This document shows positions 5,019 through 6,368 of a stretch of DNA of 6,368 nucleotides, piece after piece. Below the pieces are notes generated by a model. It saw only the letters and a program-made list of their open reading frames with translations, made no database searches and was not told where the DNA came from. Location: positions 1 to 6,368 of the forward strand of contig JAPOXB010000080.1 in assembly GCA_026707335.1 (NCBI GenBank), written 5' to 3'. A program made the position numbers and the translations under genes. Within the stretch, counting starts at the first letter, position 1. Each line of letters starts with the position of its first letter. Source of the stretch: Chloroflexota bacterium. Lineage in GTDB: Bacteria > Chloroflexota > Dehalococcoidia > Bin125.

Positions 5019-6368
5019 CTAGCCCGACCCCTCGCCCTCCTGCGAGGCGGCGACGACCTTCTCCGCGACGTGCGCCGGGACGGGGTCGTGGCGCGTGTAC
5101 TCGAACTCGTAGATGCCGCGGCCGCCGGTCATCGAGCGCAGGTCGGTCGCGTAGTGCAGCAGCTCCGCCATCGGCCCCTCGGCGCTGATCGTCGTGCCGC
5201 CGGCCTCGTTGGGCTCCAGGCCCTGCACGCGCGCGCGGCGGCCGTTGAGGTCGCTCATCACGTCGCCGGTGGCGCTCTCGGGGACGTGGATGCGCAGCGT
5301 CAGGATGGGCTCCAGCAGGATCGGGCGGGCGCCGTTGGTCGCCTCCTTGAGCGCCTGGCTGGCGGCCAGCTTGAAGGCCATCTCGCTCGAATCGACGTCG
5401 TGGTGCTTGCCGTCGAACAGGACGACGCGCAGGTCGGTCAGCGGGTAGCGGGCCATCGTGCCGTTGGGCAGCGCCTCGACGACGCCCTTCTCGACGGCCG
5501 GGATGAACTGCCGCGGCACGTTGCCCCCCACCACCTCGTTGCCGAACTCGAAGCCGTCGCCGCGCGCCATCGGCTCGACCCGCAGGGCGACGCGGGCGTA
5601 CTGCCCGTGCCCGCCGGTCTGCTTCTTGTGCGTGTACTCGGCCTGGCCGCGCGCCGTGATCGTCTCCTGGTAGGGGATGCGGCGGTCGTGCACGTCGACC
5701 TCGACCTTGAACTTGCGGCGCAGCGTCTCCGCCGCCAGCGCCACGTGCGACTCGCCCAGCCCGCTGAGGATCGTCTCGCCGGTCTGCGGCTCGCGCTCCA
5801 TGCGCAGCGTCGTGTCCTCCTCGAGCAGCCGCTGCAGGCTGGGCCCCAGGCGGTCGACGTCGGCCTTGCTCATGGGCGTGATGGCGGCCGAGAAGACCGG
5901 CGCCGGCGTGGACGGCCGATCGATCGCGACCGGCGTCGCCTTGTCGGCGAGCGTCTCGAAGGTGTGCGTGGCGTTGAGCTTCGTCACCGCGCCGATGTCG
6001 CCCGCGACGATCGCGCCGCTGGTGCGCAGATCCTTGCCGAAGATGTTGGACAGGTTCGAGATGCGCTCGTCGGCGTTGCTGGCGTGGTTGTAGAGGTGCG
6101 CGTCGCCGCGGATCGTGCCGCTGAAGACGCGGAAGTAGGTCAGCCGCCCGACGAACTCGTCGGCGCTCGTCTTGAAGACCAGCGCCGCGACGGGGCCCTT
6201 CGGGTCGGGCGCCAGCTCGCGCCGCTGGCCGGCGACCGTGGCCGTCAGCGGCGGCGCGTCAAGCGGGCTGGGGAACTCGTCGCGGATGGCGCGCAGCAGC
6301 GGCATGCTGCCGACGTTGGCCGTGCCCGACGCGCAGAAGATCGGCACCAGCGTGCCGGCCCGGATCGC
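5019..6368 (-). CDS. EF-G family translation factor, EF-G2/FusA2-like paralogue (partial, N-terminus beyond window)
   Basis: EF-G-type GTPases drive ribosomal translocation; paralogues of the EF-G2 kind have less certain roles. The frame is open to position 6368, giving 449 visible residues (numbered from that edge). The GTG at 6345-6347 is an internal valine, not the start. The visible part begins in the last strand of the G domain (VPIFCASG, 8-15). Domain II spans about 60-150 (ALVFKTSADEF). Domain III spans about 157-237 (TGETILSGLGESH, 196-208). Domain IV spans about 241-360, with tip motif TGGHGQYA at 251-258 and HHDVDSSE at 322-329, keeping the histidine important for translocation in EF-G. 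Domain V follows, with GDVMSDLNGRR at 368-378 and ATDLRS at 407-412. HKKQTGGHGQ and the absence of rpsL, rpsG or tuf neighbours favour EF-G2 over canonical FusA. The GTPase motifs P-loop, switch I/II and NKxD are outside the window, so activity cannot be judged. TetM-like ribosome protection is unlikely. Confidence 0.9.
   Translation of the reverse strand, partial: AIRAGTLVPIFCASGTANVGSMPLLRAIRDEFPSPLDAPPLTATVAGQRRELAPDPKGPVAALVFKTSADEFVGRLTYFRVFSGTIRGDAHLYNHASNADERISNLSNIFGKDLRTSGAIVAGDIGAVTKLNATHTFETLADKATPVAIDRPSTPAPVFSAAITPMSKADVDRLGPSLQRLLEEDTTLRMEREPQTGETILSGLGESHVALAAETLRRKFKVEVDVHDRRIPYQETITARGQAEYTHKKQTGGHGQYARVALRVEPMARGDGFEFGNEVVGGNVPRQFIPAVEKGVVEALPNGTMARYPLTDLRVVLFDGKHHDVDSSEMAFKLAASQALKEATNGARPILLEPILTLRIHVPESATGDVMSDLNGRRARVQGLEPNEAGGTTISAEGPMAELLHYATDLRSMTGGRGIYEFEYTRHDPVPAHVAEKVVAASQEGEGSG

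Noticed and set aside
6345..6347. GTG as the start of the minus-strand EF-G gene
   Set aside because: The frame continues to the window edge, and the residues before it (AIRAGTL) fit the EF-G helix preceding the last G-domain strand, so the valine is internal.

Overview
The window is very GC-rich and almost fully coding. Four genes run on the plus strand and one partial gene runs on the minus strand, converging on the last plus-strand gene. Third codon positions in the housekeeping genes are almost all G or C. The gene set, the EF-G paralogue and a secreted protein that appears to pair a beta-propeller with an SH3b domain would fit a high-GC Chloroflexota lineage (Dehalococcoidia or a relative). 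A high-GC actinobacterium cannot be excluded from this sequence alone. There are no RNA genes, mobile elements, CRISPR arrays or attachment sites that I can support.

Positions 61-3125 hold a tight three-gene cluster. It contains scpA (chromosome condensation, kleisin partner of SMC), ribF (riboflavin to FMN to FAD) and tyrS (tyrosyl-tRNA synthetase with a C-terminal S4 domain). scpA and ribF are 9 bp apart, and ribF and tyrS share a 4-bp GTGA overlap, so this is very likely one transcript. The three products act in unrelated core processes; the link looks like shared expression, not a shared pathway. The tyrS stop codon lies in the arm of a perfect 7-bp hairpin.

Positions 3126-3179 are a 54-bp gap that may hold a promoter resembling ECF-sigma sites (GGAAC, 17 bp, CGTT), which would start the transcript almost at the next ATG. 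Positions 3180-4985 encode a 601-residue exported protein that I cannot name. It has a signal peptide, a cysteine- and proline-rich N-terminal segment, a body with recurring TolB/PD40-like strands, and a C-terminal SH3b-like domain. Its body has looser codon use than all its neighbours, while its two ends match them.

Positions 4986-5018 are a 33-bp convergent gap. Positions 5019-6368 (minus strand) hold the C-terminal two thirds of an EF-G-family translation factor, most like the EF-G2/FusA2 paralogue group; its start lies beyond the right edge.

Most of the window is ordinary core genome. The parts worth attention are the exported protein, its possible ECF-type promoter, and the composition break inside it.
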